From: Arthrobacter jiangjiafuii
Lineage (GTDB): Bacteria; Actinomycetota; Actinomycetes; Actinomycetales; Micrococcaceae
Direction of reading: 5' to 3'
Length of the DNA stretch: 64,000 nucleotides
Assembly: GCF_018622995.1 (NCBI RefSeq)
Contig: NZ_CP076022.1
Coordinates: 1,054,001 to 1,118,000 of the forward strand
Shown: positions 56,367 through 64,000 of the stretch, piece after piece
Layout of the letters: each line of letters opens with the position of its first letter
How positions within the stretch are numbered: the stretch's first letter is position 1
Notes under the pieces: generated by a model
Databases searched by the model: none
What the model was told of the DNA's origin: nothing
The model's input: only the letters and a program-made list of their open reading frames with translations
Position numbers and translations under genes: made by a program

Positions 56367-56813
56367 ATGACCCGTCGAGCAACCGCCGCACCGCGGAGCA
56401 CATCCTCAACCGCGGGCACCCCGCTTCCGCCGGCACAGCAGGCCACTCCAAACGACCTCGACACGGCATTCTTTGCCGGGCTGCTGGATGAGCGGATCGG
56501 ACAGGCCCGCGAGAAAATCGCCGTCCTGCTCGCAGATATCCGTGAAGTCACGCTCGCAGCCAAGGACACTCCCGCGGACGATGAACACGACCCGGAAGGT
56601 TCCACCGTCTCGGTGGAGCGGAACAACGAAATGGCGCTGCTCGCGGCCGCCGAGGAGTCGCTGGTCGAACTGCTCGATGCCCAGGTCCGGTTGGAGGACG
56701 GCCGCTACGGGGTGTGTGGGAACTGCGGCAATCCCATTCCCGCCGAGCGGCTCGAGATCCGGCCCGAAGCGCGGTTCTGCGTCGCCTGCGCCGCAGCCGC
56801 ACGCCGCCGGTAA
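56367..56813 (+). CDS. TraR/DksA-type C4 zinc-finger protein
   Basis: A protein of 148 residues from ATG 56367, with ribosome site GGGAGG. After a disordered head of about 30 residues rich in Thr and Ala, a helical coiled-coil region (LDTAFFAGLLDERIGQAREKI...EESLVELLDAQVRLEDGRYG) leads into the zinc finger CGNCG-x(n)-CVAC. DksA-like proteins bind RNA polymerase through its secondary channel. The coiled-coil tip motif DxxDxA of E. coli DksA is not seen, so it may not act as DksA does. Confidence 0.88.
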   Translation: MTRRATAAPRSTSSTAGTPLPPAQQATPNDLDTAFFAGLLDERIGQAREKIAVLLADIREVTLAAKDTPADDEHDPEGSTVSVERNNEMALLAAAEESLVELLDAQVRLEDGRYGVCGNCGNPIPAERLEIRPEARFCVACAAAARRR

Positions 56814-56946
56814 GCCGGGAGTGCGCGCTTTCTCGTGGCCTGTTCTGGTGCTTCCGTGCCCCGGGTCACCCCTGGCGTCCAGGGTCGGATCGCCGGGATA
56901 GAATCTACGTTGGAAATCAACACCCACGTAAGGATTCGTAACACGC

Positions 56947-57441
56947 ATGAGCATCACCGTTCGGCAGGCCACCGAGGCAGACTTTGACGATATTCGCCGG
57001 ATTACCCGTGATGCGTACCTGAGCGCCGGATTCATCGACGCCGACAATCCTTACGTCAAGGAACTTGAGAACGTTGAAGACCGGGCCAAGAACGCTGTGG
57101 TCTGGGTGGCCGAACTGGACGGAAAGGTAGCTGGCTCCACGGCCATCACCTTCGCCGGCCAGCCGTACACCGACATCGCGATCGAGGGTGAGCTGGAATT
57201 CCGTATGCTCGCCGTCGACCCCCAGCTGCAGCGCGGCGGCGTCGGCCGTGCCATGGTGGCCGCCATCATCGAGCACGCCCGGAGCCTGGACGGCATCCAC
57301 ACCGTCAGCCTCACGAGCATGACGCCGATGACCAACGCCCACGCCCTGTACAAGTCCATGGGCTTCAAGCGTGTTCCCGAGCGCGACTGGTACGTGCCCA
57401 ACGAGGACATCATCCTCTGGGTCTTCTGCCTGGAGCTCTAG
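56947..57441 (+). CDS. GNAT-family N-acetyltransferase
   Basis: A 164-residue acetyltransferase. The acetyl-CoA site is AVDPQLQRGGVGRAMV (Q/RxxGxG/A type), preceded by the strand ELEFRMLAV and followed by SLTSMTPMTNAHALYKSMGFKRV and a C-terminal aromatic segment (PNEDIILWVFCLEL). The substrate is unknown. It stands alone, with repeat elements downstream. Confidence 0.9.
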   Translation: MSITVRQATEADFDDIRRITRDAYLSAGFIDADNPYVKELENVEDRAKNAVVWVAELDGKVAGSTAITFAGQPYTDIAIEGELEFRMLAVDPQLQRGGVGRAMVAAIIEHARSLDGIHTVSLTSMTPMTNAHALYKSMGFKRVPERDWYVPNEDIILWVFCLEL

Positions 57442-57511
57442 CCCTCTGTCAGCGGGCGTCATGGCCTGGGACTGGCGGCGCGTTGTCCGGCTGAGCCCGT
57501 GCCATGGCATC

Positions 57512-57646
57512 CTCGAGTGTGCAGATGTGGCGTCTTCATGGGCCGCGCCGCCTCTCGAGAGCGCAGCTATGGTGGCTTTCGCTCGCTCTGTCCCGCCATA
57601 GCTGCACCCTCGCGGGGTCTATCCCGCCGGAGCTGTACTCTCGGCA
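57512..57646. repeat. Repeat locus A3: two inverted then two direct cores
   Basis: Inverted cores CTCGAGTGTGCAGATGTGGCG (57512) and CTCGAGAGCGCAGCTATGGTGG (about 57551) are followed by direct cores CCCGCCATAGCTGCACCCTCG (about 57593) and CCCGCCGGAGCTGTACTCTCG (about 57623). This is the smallest form of the family seen at 25731 and 30993, with one inverted pair facing one direct pair and no 41-bp expansion. Confidence 0.85.
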
Positions 57647-57689
57647 GTCGGTGCGCCCCGGCGGTGTGCCCAGGTGGCCTGGCCGGCGT

Positions 57690-57856
57690 CCATAGTGCAG
57701 ATAACGGGCTTCAGCGTGATCCTTAGTTCAGATCAGGGGATCAAATCCTCAAAACGGCCCTTTTGGCCCGGTGATCTGCACGATAGATACCGGGAAAGCC
57801 CCGTGATCTGCACAATAGATGTACGGAAGCCCCTGATCTGCACTATGGATGCCGCG
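57690..57856. repeat. Repeat family B: TGATCTGCAC elements, two inverted and three direct
   Basis: Direct copies GTGATCTGCACGATAGATACC (57771), GTGATCTGCACAATAGATGTA (57803) and CTGATCTGCACTATGGATGCC (57833) have a spacing of 30-32 bp. Inverted copies are CCATAGTGCAGATAACGGG (57690) and CCTTAGTTCAGATCAGGGG (57721), 31 bp apart. The layout (inverted pair first, direct copies after) is the same as in A3 directly upstream, though the core differs (TGATCTGCACNATAGAT). No gene lies between 57442 and 58051. Confidence 0.8.
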
Positions 57857-58011
57857 AACGGGCCCGTCGTCGGAGGCACCCAGGCACGGGTTCCCACTGT
57901 AGGAACACTTCCGGGGCCGGTGGGGTCCCGGAAGGCAGCATCCGCCACAAAGAGTGGGAACCAGTGCAGGGTCGCCACGGAAAACGGCCCCACCAAACGC
58001 CGTAGACTGGA

Positions 58012-58031
58012 ACGGATACCTTTTTATCCGT
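58012..58031 (+). promoter_or_regulatory. Inverted repeat in the gatC leader
   Basis: ACGGATA-cctttt-TATCCGT lies 20 bp before the gatC ATG. It may form a leader hairpin in the gatCAB mRNA or be an operator; it does not cover the ribosome site GGGAG. Confidence 0.3.
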
Positions 58032-58051
58032 AAAAGACGCATGGGAGACTC

Positions 58052-58348
58052 ATGTCTGAGATCAATCGTGAGGCTGTGGCGCACCTGGCGCATCTGGCCC
58101 ACATTGAGATGACCGAGGATGAACTGGCCAAAATGGCCGGTGAACTGGATGTCATTGTTGATTCGATCAAATCCGTAAGCGAAGTTGCCGGTGAGGACAT
58201 CCCGGCTACCTCCCACCCGATCCCGCTGGTCAATGTGTTCCGCGAGGATGTTGTGGGGCAGACGCTGACCAATGAAGAAGCGCTCTCCGGTGCACCCGAT
58301 AATGCTGCCGGCCGCTTCAAGGTCCCTGCCATCCTGGATGAGGAGTAA
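58052..58348 (+). CDS. gatC: Asp-tRNA(Asn)/Glu-tRNA(Gln) amidotransferase subunit C
   Basis: A 98-residue helical subunit holding GatA and GatB together. It shows the family pattern [39 protein letters not shown], followed by the conserved region with P[20 protein letters not shown] and the end [10 protein letters not shown]. It heads the gatCAB operon, with GatA 8 bp downstream. Confidence 0.96.
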   Translation: MSEINREAVAHLAHLAHIEMTEDELAKMAGELDVIVDSIKSVSEVAGEDIPATSHPIPLVNVFREDVVGQTLTNEEALSGAPDNAAGRFKVPAILDEE

Positions 58349-58356
58349 AGACTTCC

Positions 58357-59859
58357 ATGAATGAACTGATTACTTCGAGCGCTGCCGTCCTGGCAGAGAA
58401 GCTCGCGGCCGGCGAGGTATCCGCCGTCGAAGTCACCCAGGCACACCTGGACCGGATCTCCGAGGTCGACGGCGCCGTCAACGCCTTCCTCCACGTGAAC
58501 ACCGACGAAGCGCTGCAGGTTGCGGCCGACGTCGACAAGGCCCGCGCCGCCGGCGAAACGCTGCACACCCTCGCCGGTGTGCCGATCGCCATCAAGGACC
58601 TCATCGTCACCAAGGGCCAGCCCACCACGGCCGGCTCCAAGATGCTTGAGGGCTGGATGAGCCCGTACGACGCCACCGTCATTACCCGCATCCGCGCCGC
58701 GCGCATGCCGATGCTCGGCAAGACCAACCTGGACGAATTCGCCATGGGCTCCTCCACAGAGCACTCCGCGTTCGGCCCCACCCGCAACCCGTGGGACCTG
58801 GACCGCATTCCCGGCGGCTCCGGCGGCGGTTCGGCTGCTGCAGTGGCTGCCTTCGAGGCTCCGCTGGCACTTGGCACGGACACCGGCGGTTCCATCCGCC
58901 AGCCCGCTGCCGTCACCGGTTCGGTCGGCGTGAAGCCCACCTACGGCGGCGTCTCCCGCTACGGCGCCATTGCCATGGCCTCCTCCCTGGACCAGATCGG
59001 CCCGGTATCCCGGACCGTGCTGGACGCCGCCCTGCTGCAGGAAGTCATCGGCGGCCACGACCCCCGCGACTCCACCTCGCTGCCCGATCCCGTGGGCAAC
59101 CTCGTGGAGGCTGCCCGCAACGGCAGCGTCGCCGGCATGCGGATCGGCGTTATCAAGGAACTGCAGGGCGAAGGCTATGAAGCCGGCGTCCTGGCCCGTT
59201 TCCAGGAGAGCCTTGAGCTCCTCAAGGACGCCGGTGCGGAAATCGTTGAGGTCTCGTGCCCCAACTTCCAGTACGCCCTGGGTGCCTACTACCTGATCAT
59301 GCCCTCCGAGGCCTCCTCGAACCTGGCAAAGTACGACGGCGTGCGGTACGGCCTGCGTGCCCTGCCAGCCGACGGTCCCATGACGATTGAACGCGTCATG
59401 GGTGCCACCCGCGCCGCCGGGTTCGGCGATGAGGTCAAGCGCCGCATCATCCTGGGCACCTACGCCCTGTCCGCCGGCTACTACGACGCCTACTACGGCT
59501 CGGCCCAGAAGGTCCGCACCCTGATCCAGCGCGACTTCAACGCCGCGTTTGCCCAGGCCGACGTCCTGATCTCCCCGACCTCGCCGAACACCGCGTTCAA
59601 GCTTGGCGAGAAGCTGGACGATCCGCTGGCCATGTACCTGAACGACGTCGCCACCATCCCGGCGAACCTGGCCGGCGTGCCCGGCATTTCCATCCCCGGC
59701 GGCCTCGCCGACGGACTGCCCGTCGGCATCCAGTTCCTGGCCCCGGTCCGCGAAGACGCCCGGCTGTACCGCGCCGGCGCCGCCCTGGAAGGCCTGCTGG
59801 AACAGAAGTGGGGCGGCCCGCTGCTGGCCTCCGCACCCGTACTCGGAGGAGTGAAGTAA
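58357..59859 (+). CDS. gatA: Asp-tRNA(Asn)/Glu-tRNA(Gln) amidotransferase subunit A
   Basis: A 500-residue amidase that frees ammonia from glutamine. The catalytic triad of the amidase-signature fold is visible: Lys in [10 protein letters not shown], cis-Ser and nucleophile Ser in the [10 protein letters not shown] and [11 protein letters not shown] segments. The sequence [21 protein letters not shown] is GatA-typical. GatB starts one base after its stop. With no glutaminyl-tRNA synthetase route in most actinobacteria, the complex makes Gln-tRNA(Gln). Confidence 0.97.
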   Translation: MNELITSSAAVLAEKLAAGEVSAVEVTQAHLDRISEVDGAVNAFLHVNTDEALQVAADVDKARAAGETLHTLAGVPIAIKDLIVTKGQPTTAGSKMLEGWMSPYDATVITRIRAARMPMLGKTNLDEFAMGSSTEHSAFGPTRNPWDLDRIPGGSGGGSAAAVAAFEAPLALGTDTGGSIRQPAAVTGSVGVKPTYGGVSRYGAIAMASSLDQIGPVSRTVLDAALLQEVIGGHDPRDSTSLPDPVGNLVEAARNGSVAGMRIGVIKELQGEGYEAGVLARFQESLELLKDAGAEIVEVSCPNFQYALGAYYLIMPSEASSNLAKYDGVRYGLRALPADGPMTIERVMGATRAAGFGDEVKRRIILGTYALSAGYYDAYYGSAQKVRTLIQRDFNAAFAQADVLISPTSPNTAFKLGEKLDDPLAMYLNDVATIPANLAGVPGISIPGGLADGLPVGIQFLAPVREDARLYRAGAALEGLLEQKWGGPLLASAPVLGGVK

Positions 59860-61377
59860 ATGTCTGTGTACATCCAGGACGACACCCTGTCCTTCGACGA
59901 GGCCATCGAAAAGTACGACCCGGTGCTCGGCTTTGAGGTCCATGTGGAGCTCAACACCAACACCAAGATGTTCTCCGACGCCCCCAACGTGTTCGGCGAC
60001 GAGCCCAACACCAACGTCACCCCGGTCTGCCTGGGCATGCCCGGCGTGCTGCCGGTAGTGAACAAGACCGCGGTGGAATACTCGATCCTGATCGGCCTGG
60101 CGCTGAACTGCAAGATCGCCCCGACCTGCACCTTCGCCCGGAAGCAGTACTTCTACCCGGACACGCCCAAGAACTTCCAGACCTCGCAGTACGAAGATCC
60201 GATTGCGTACGACGGCTACCTGGACATCGAGCTCGAAGACGGCACCGTGTTCCGCGTCGAGATCGAGCGCGCCCACATGGAAGAAGACGCCGGCAAGCTG
60301 ACCCACATGGGCGGCTCCACCGGACGCATCCAGGGCGCCGATTTCTCGCTGGTGGACTACAACCGTTCCGGCGTCCCGCTGGTCGAGATTGTCACCAAGC
60401 CGATCGAGGGCGCCGGTGCCCGTGCACCCGAACTGGCCAAGGCCTACGTGGCCGCGGTCCGCGAGATCGTCAAGAACCTCGGCGTGTCCGACGCCAAGAT
60501 GGAACGCGGCAATGTGCGCTGCGACGCCAACGTTTCGCTGCGCCCGTACGGCCAGGAAAAGTTCGGCACGCGTTCGGAAACCAAGAACGTGAACTCGCTG
60601 CGCGCCGTCGAACGCGCCGTGCGCTTCGAGATCCAGCGCCACGCGGCCGTCCTGGAATCCGGTGCCTCGATCGTCCAGGAAACACGCCACTGGCACGAGG
60701 ACACGCGCTCGACGACGTCGGGCCGGCCCAAGTCCGACGCCGACGACTACCGCTACTTCCCGGAGCCTGACCTGGTCCCCATGGTCACCACCAAGGAATG
60801 GATCGAAGAGCTGCGTTCCCGCCTGCCTGAGCCGCCCGCCGAGCGCCGCAAGCGCCTGCAGGCCGACTGGGGCTACTCGGATGCCGAGTTCCGCGACGTC
60901 GTCAACGCCGGCGTCATGGACTCCATTGAGGAGACCATCGCCGCCGGAGCCTCCGCACAGGTGGCCCGCAAGTGGTGGATGGGCGAGGTCTCCCGCCGCG
61001 CCAAGGAAGCCGAAGTCGATCCGACCGAGGTCGGCGTGACGCCCGAGCTCATCGTCGAACTGGACCGTCTGATCCAGGCAGGCAAGATCAACGACAAGCT
61101 GGCCCGCCAGGTCCTCGACGGCGTCCTCGCCGGCGAAGGCACCCCGGAGGAAGTCATCGAAGCCCGCGGCCTGGCCGTGGTCTCCGACGACGGCCCCCTG
61201 CTCGAAGCCATCGACGCCGCCCTGGCCGCCTCACCGGACATCGCGGACAAAATCCGCGGCGGCAAGGTGCAGGCCGTCGGCGCAATTGTCGGCGGGGTCA
61301 TGAAGGCCACCCGCGGACAGGCCGACGCCGGCCGCGTGCGCGAGCTGATCCTCGAACGCCTCGGCGTGCAGGGCTGA
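59860..61377 (+). CDS. gatB: Asp-tRNA(Asn)/Glu-tRNA(Gln) amidotransferase subunit B
   Basis: A 505-residue subunit that activates the misacylated tRNA with ATP and binds it. Signatures: [57 protein letters not shown], and [16 protein letters not shown]. The C-terminal helical YqeY-like tail ends [20 protein letters not shown]. The start follows the gatA stop directly (TAA ATG), so the two are coupled. Confidence 0.97.
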   Translation: MSVYIQDDTLSFDEAIEKYDPVLGFEVHVELNTNTKMFSDAPNVFGDEPNTNVTPVCLGMPGVLPVVNKTAVEYSILIGLALNCKIAPTCTFARKQYFYPDTPKNFQTSQYEDPIAYDGYLDIELEDGTVFRVEIERAHMEEDAGKLTHMGGSTGRIQGADFSLVDYNRSGVPLVEIVTKPIEGAGARAPELAKAYVAAVREIVKNLGVSDAKMERGNVRCDANVSLRPYGQEKFGTRSETKNVNSLRAVERAVRFEIQRHAAVLESGASIVQETRHWHEDTRSTTSGRPKSDADDYRYFPEPDLVPMVTTKEWIEELRSRLPEPPAERRKRLQADWGYSDAEFRDVVNAGVMDSIEETIAAGASAQVARKWWMGEVSRRAKEAEVDPTEVGVTPELIVELDRLIQAGKINDKLARQVLDGVLAGEGTPEEVIEARGLAVVSDDGPLLEAIDAALAASPDIADKIRGGKVQAVGAIVGGVMKATRGQADAGRVRELILERLGVQG

Positions 61378-61402
61378 CGTGCCTTAGAACCAAGCAGTAC
61401 AC

Positions 61403-61438
61403 AACGACGGCCCCGGGATCTCCCGGGGCCGTCGTTTT
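61403..61438 (+). terminator. Rho-independent terminator of gatCAB
   Basis: AACGACGGCCCCGGGA at 61403-61418 pairs perfectly with TCCCGGGGCCGTCGTT at 61421-61436, ending in TTTT. It is a very strong stem, 25 bp after the gatB stop. Confidence 0.9.
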
Positions 61439-61469
61439 ACCCGCCCGCGGCGGACGGTAGGGTTCAGTC

Positions 61470-62372
61470 ATGGCCAACCACCCTCCCGCAGAGATTTTCG
61501 TGGATACCGATCTGGTGCGCCGCCTGCTGCAGGAGCAGCACCCTGAGCTGGCGGACCTGCCGCTGCAGCCGGTGGCCAACGGCTGGGACAACTACATTTT
61601 TCGGCTCGGCACCCACTATGCCGTCCGGTTGCCGCGCAGGCGGGCGGCAGCCGCGCTGACCGCCAATGAACAGACCTGGCTGCCGGGGCTGACTGCGGAC
61701 CTGCCGGTCGCGACGTCGGGCCCGCTTTTCGCCGGCGCACCCTCCGATGCCTTCCCCTGGCCATGGAACGTGACAGCCTGGTTCCCCGGGGTTGAAGTGT
61801 CGCTGCAGCCGCGGGACCGCAACGTCATCCTGGCCGGGCCGCTGGCCGGATTCCTGAATGCCTTCCACCGTCCGGCCCCTGAAGGCTTTCCGGTGAACCC
61901 GGTGCGTGGCGTCCCGCTCGCCCAGCGCAATGAGGCGGTTATGGAACGCCTCGACAGCGGCATGGTCCCGCACGCTGCCCGCATCCGCGAGCTCTGGCAG
62001 GCGAGCCTCCAGCTGGAGCTATGGCCCGGGCCGCCGCTGTGGCTGCACGGCGACCTGCATCCGGCCAATCTGGTCGGCACTGCCGAAGGCGAACTGCAGG
62101 CCGTGATCGACTTTGGCGACCTGACCGCCGGTGACCCGGCTACCGACCTCGCCGCCGCGTGGCTGGTGTTCGACCAGCACGGACGCACGGAGTTCCGGGA
62201 GGCGCTGGGGAACCAGTACGACGCCGATCCGGATGTGTGGGGGAGAGCGCAGGGCTGGGCGGTTTACATGGCCTCGGCCCTGCTGGCCAACTCCGACGAT
62301 CATCCGGGCATGTATCTGCTGGGATCCGAAACCCTGATGGAAATCCTGACCGAGGGCCCCGGCTGGCCCTAA
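61470..62372 (+). CDS. Aminoglycoside-phosphotransferase-like kinase
   Basis: A 300-residue APH-fold protein. ATP-binding start NGWDNYIFRLGTHYAVRLPRR, the catalytic loop LHGDLHPANLV (the Brenner motif HxDxxxxN), and the metal site VIDFGDLTAGDPATDLA. The family includes drug-modifying kinases, homoserine or choline kinases and many proteins of unknown substrate. Nothing here identifies a drug substrate, so it should not be called a resistance gene on this evidence alone. Confidence 0.87.
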   Translation: MANHPPAEIFVDTDLVRRLLQEQHPELADLPLQPVANGWDNYIFRLGTHYAVRLPRRRAAAALTANEQTWLPGLTADLPVATSGPLFAGAPSDAFPWPWNVTAWFPGVEVSLQPRDRNVILAGPLAGFLNAFHRPAPEGFPVNPVRGVPLAQRNEAVMERLDSGMVPHAARIRELWQASLQLELWPGPPLWLHGDLHPANLVGTAEGELQAVIDFGDLTAGDPATDLAAAWLVFDQHGRTEFREALGNQYDADPDVWGRAQGWAVYMASALLANSDDHPGMYLLGSETLMEILTEGPGWP

Positions 62373-62434
62373 CGGCTGCGCACGCCGACCCTGGGCACGC
62401 ACCGACCACAGACCCTGCCCGAGGAGGCACACAG

Positions 62435-63529
62435 ATGGAATGCGACATCCTGATCATCGGCGGCGGCATCGCCGGGCTCTCCCTGGGCTCGGCCCTTGCC
62501 GGCCGGGCCGCGGTGGTTGTGGTGGAGGCCGAGGCATCCCTGGGCTTCCACACTTCCTCCCGCTCCGCCCGCCAGCTCATCCCGAGTTACGGCCCGGCGG
62601 TGGTGCAGGATCTGACCGTCCGCACGCTGGCGATGATCCGGGCCCTGGAAGTTGACCTGCCCGAACCCATCCTCACCCCGCGCAGCTTCCTGCTCGTGGG
62701 CAGCGAGGAATCCGTGCGGGACCGCGCCAGCGGCCACATGCATCCCGTTACGGCCGGCGAGGTGCAGGGCCTGGCTCCGGAGCTTAAGCCCGGAGCCTTT
62801 GCCGCCGCCGGCCTGGACACCACGTCCGTGGCCTGCAATACCGATGCCCTGATGAAGTACCACCGGCGGCGGGTCCTGGACCATGGCGGGCAGATCCTCA
62901 CCGGTCATCCGGTCCGGAGCGCGGCGTTTGAAGCCGGGGACGACGGCGGCAGCTCCGGCCTTTGGATCACGGCGGCAGGGGAGAGGAGCATCCGCTCGCG
63001 CCTGGTCGTGGATGCCGCCGGCGCCTGGGCCGATCAGCTCGCCGCCGTGTACGGAGCCCGGCCGCGCGGGCTGCAGCCCTACCGGAGGACGGCCGCCGTC
63101 GTCGACGTCCAACACCCGCTGGAAGAGGGCGCGCCCATGGTGGCGGACGCGGACGAGTCCTTCTACTACCGCCCCGAAGGCAACCAGGTGCTGATCTCCC
63201 CGTCAGAGAGCGTGCCCAGCGATCCGATGGACGCCCAGCCGCACGCCGGGGACATTGACGCGCTGGTCCGGCTGATCAATTCCGTCACCACGCTGGGCAT
63301 CACGGCGGTGTCCCGGTCCTGGACGGGGCTGCGCACTGAAGCCGGTGACGGACTTCCGGTGGTGGGGTACGACGACGTCGTTCCCGGCTTCTTTTGGCTC
63401 GCCGGCCAGGGCGGTTACGGGTTCCAAACCTCGTCCGGAATTGCGGAACTTGCGGCATCCCAGCTCATGGGTGAAAACGTGAATACGGCGGCCGCAAAGG
63501 CGCTCAATCCGGCCCGGAAGACACTGTGA
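62435..63529 (+). CDS. FAD-dependent oxidoreductase of the D-amino acid oxidase (DAO) family
   Basis: A protein of 364 residues from ATG 62435, with ribosome site GAGGAGG. The Rossmann FAD motif is DILIIGGGIAGLSLGSALAG, followed by VVVEAEASLGFHTSSRSARQL. The C-terminal FAD-contact segment is RSWTGLRTEAGDGLPVVGYDD and FFWLAGQGGYGFQTSSGIAELAA. This pattern matches glycine/sarcosine/D-amino-acid oxidase-type enzymes. It lies 62 bp after the phosphotransferase. The substrate is unknown. Confidence 0.88.
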   Translation: MECDILIIGGGIAGLSLGSALAGRAAVVVVEAEASLGFHTSSRSARQLIPSYGPAVVQDLTVRTLAMIRALEVDLPEPILTPRSFLLVGSEESVRDRASGHMHPVTAGEVQGLAPELKPGAFAAAGLDTTSVACNTDALMKYHRRRVLDHGGQILTGHPVRSAAFEAGDDGGSSGLWITAAGERSIRSRLVVDAAGAWADQLAAVYGARPRGLQPYRRTAAVVDVQHPLEEGAPMVADADESFYYRPEGNQVLISPSESVPSDPMDAQPHAGDIDALVRLINSVTTLGITAVSRSWTGLRTEAGDGLPVVGYDDVVPGFFWLAGQGGYGFQTSSGIAELAASQLMGENVNTAAAKALNPARKTL

Positions 63530-63618
63530 CCAAAGTCTCATACCTCCTGCATAACGAATCGGTCCAACTCAGCGCTTATGGTCTTTTTTCCCGGCCGCGA
63601 TGCCTAAAGTTGAAGGAC

Positions 63619-63645
63619 AAAGCCACGTAGGCTTTCTCTTCTTTT
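63619..63645 (+). terminator. Terminator after the FAD oxidoreductase
   Basis: AAAGCC-acgta-GGCTTT at 63619-63635, followed by the U-rich tail CTCTTCTTTT. The stem is short, but the tail is good for this GC content. Confidence 0.6.
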
Positions 63646-63679
63646 AGATCCACCTTTTTTGCCTGAAAGGTCTGTCCCA

Positions 63680-64000
63680 GTGCCAGATATTTTGCCGCCA
63701 CAGCTGGTTGGCGTGCAGCAGCGTCCCCTCTATGTAAAAGTCCGAACGACCGCCACCGTGGTGGCCAGTATTTGGATGGTCCTGGCAATCACGGGGTTCG
63801 GTTTCTTTTCCGGCGGGACAACTTCTCTGGCTCTTTCACTCGTGCTGCTCTACGGAACGGGTGTCGCGCTGATCGTGGTCATTTGCGCCGTGTACCGGCT
63901 CGTAAACCGGTCCGCAGTGAAGCGTGCCGAGGTGGCTCCGGAGGACACCAAGGCGATTGTCTTCGTGGACACCGCACGTTCGGCCACGGAAGAGCTGCTG
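63680..64000 (+). CDS. Two-helix membrane protein, N-terminal part (runs off the window)
   Basis: An open frame of 107 codons from GTG 63680 to the window edge, with AAAGG upstream. The translation starts MPDILPPQLVGVQQRPLYVK. It has two membrane helices (about 27-45 and 51-72), then a basic loop (RLVNRSAVKRAEV) and the start of a soluble region (DTKAIVFVDTARSATEELL). The C-terminal part is outside the window, and no family is assigned. The region is lower in GC than the genes before it. Confidence 0.65.
   Translation, partial: MPDILPPQLVGVQQRPLYVKVRTTATVVASIWMVLAITGFGFFSGGTTSLALSLVLLYGTGVALIVVICAVYRLVNRSAVKRAEVAPEDTKAIVFVDTARSATEELL

Noticed and set aside
58024-60696. 890-codon minus-strand open frame opposite gatCAB
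   Set aside because: Antisense shadow of three certain genes; no motif or start signal.
61470-62372. Calling the APH-fold kinase an aminoglycoside resistance gene
   Set aside because: Only general kinase motifs are visible; most such proteins in soil actinobacteria have other or unknown substrates.

Overview
The window is a stretch of high-GC actinobacterial chromosome, most probably Micrococcaceae (Arthrobacter sensu lato). The pointers are dense GC-rich coding with GTG and TTG starts, SCO4848-family and DUF2505 proteins, a multi-subunit acyl-CoA carboxylase (alpha, beta, epsilon), a flavoprotein NAD(P)H-quinone dehydrogenase without the redox disulfide, GatCAB amidotransferase, and EccC/EccD-type secretion genes. 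I see no tRNA, rRNA, IS element or prophage.

Layout. 1-4929: a two-component signalling cluster with two paralogous membrane sensor kinases on the minus strand (the first cut by the window edge) around a response regulator and an MBL-fold hydrolase, followed by a small Hpt-like protein that lacks the phospho-accepting histidine. 5483-9080: a five-gene cassette built on an ER-type (SipW-like) signal peptidase with three alternate-signal-peptide surface proteins and a stalked membrane-anchored protein, resembling tapA-sipW-tasA matrix-fibre loci in logic. 9094-12232: NhaA, two small conserved proteins and a SodC-like lipoprotein. 12729-16346: mfd. 16409-17636: two small membrane proteins and deoC. 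17781-19159: a divergent pair of a 43-residue secreted peptide and a TPR protein, a candidate peptide-signalling module. 19318-21382: STAS-like plus GGDEF-EAL c-di-GMP enzyme. 21463-25574: phosphohexomutase, purine nucleoside phosphorylase, quinone dehydrogenase. 26477-42551: MHS transporter, acyl-CoA carboxylase alpha, an AbiEi/DUF559-like protein, Maf, dicarboxylate symporter, DUF885 hydrolase, carboxylase epsilon and beta, membrane protein, SDR, BirA, PH-domain protein and a pH-sensor-type class III cyclase. 42731-49219: PP2C phosphatase and a type VII secretion core (EccC, EccD, small membrane protein). 49407-57441: DUF6457 protein, YdeP-type molybdoenzyme, LigA, IMPase, methyltransferase, DksA-like zinc finger, GNAT. 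58052-61377: gatCAB. 61470-64000: phosphotransferase, FAD oxidoreductase and a truncated membrane protein.

How the parts work together. The carboxylase subunits and their biotin ligase lie close together, and both carboxylase promoters carry a matching 17-bp palindrome, which suggests one regulator. The accD/accE/maf/accA3/birA/PH neighbourhood recalls the Rv3278c-Rv3285 region of Mycobacterium tuberculosis, so this is an old conserved block.

The most unusual material is non-coding. Three intergenic loci (25731-26258, 30993-31648, 57512-57646) carry arrays built on a shared core (CCCGCCAGAGCTGCACTCTCG), each opening with or containing inverted copies. The first two have a 41-bp period with locus-specific filler. 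The second array begins inside the stop codon of the AbiEi/DUF559-like gene. A second, related repeat family follows at 57690-57856. These arrays and the peptide/TPR pair are the best candidates for undescribed biology.
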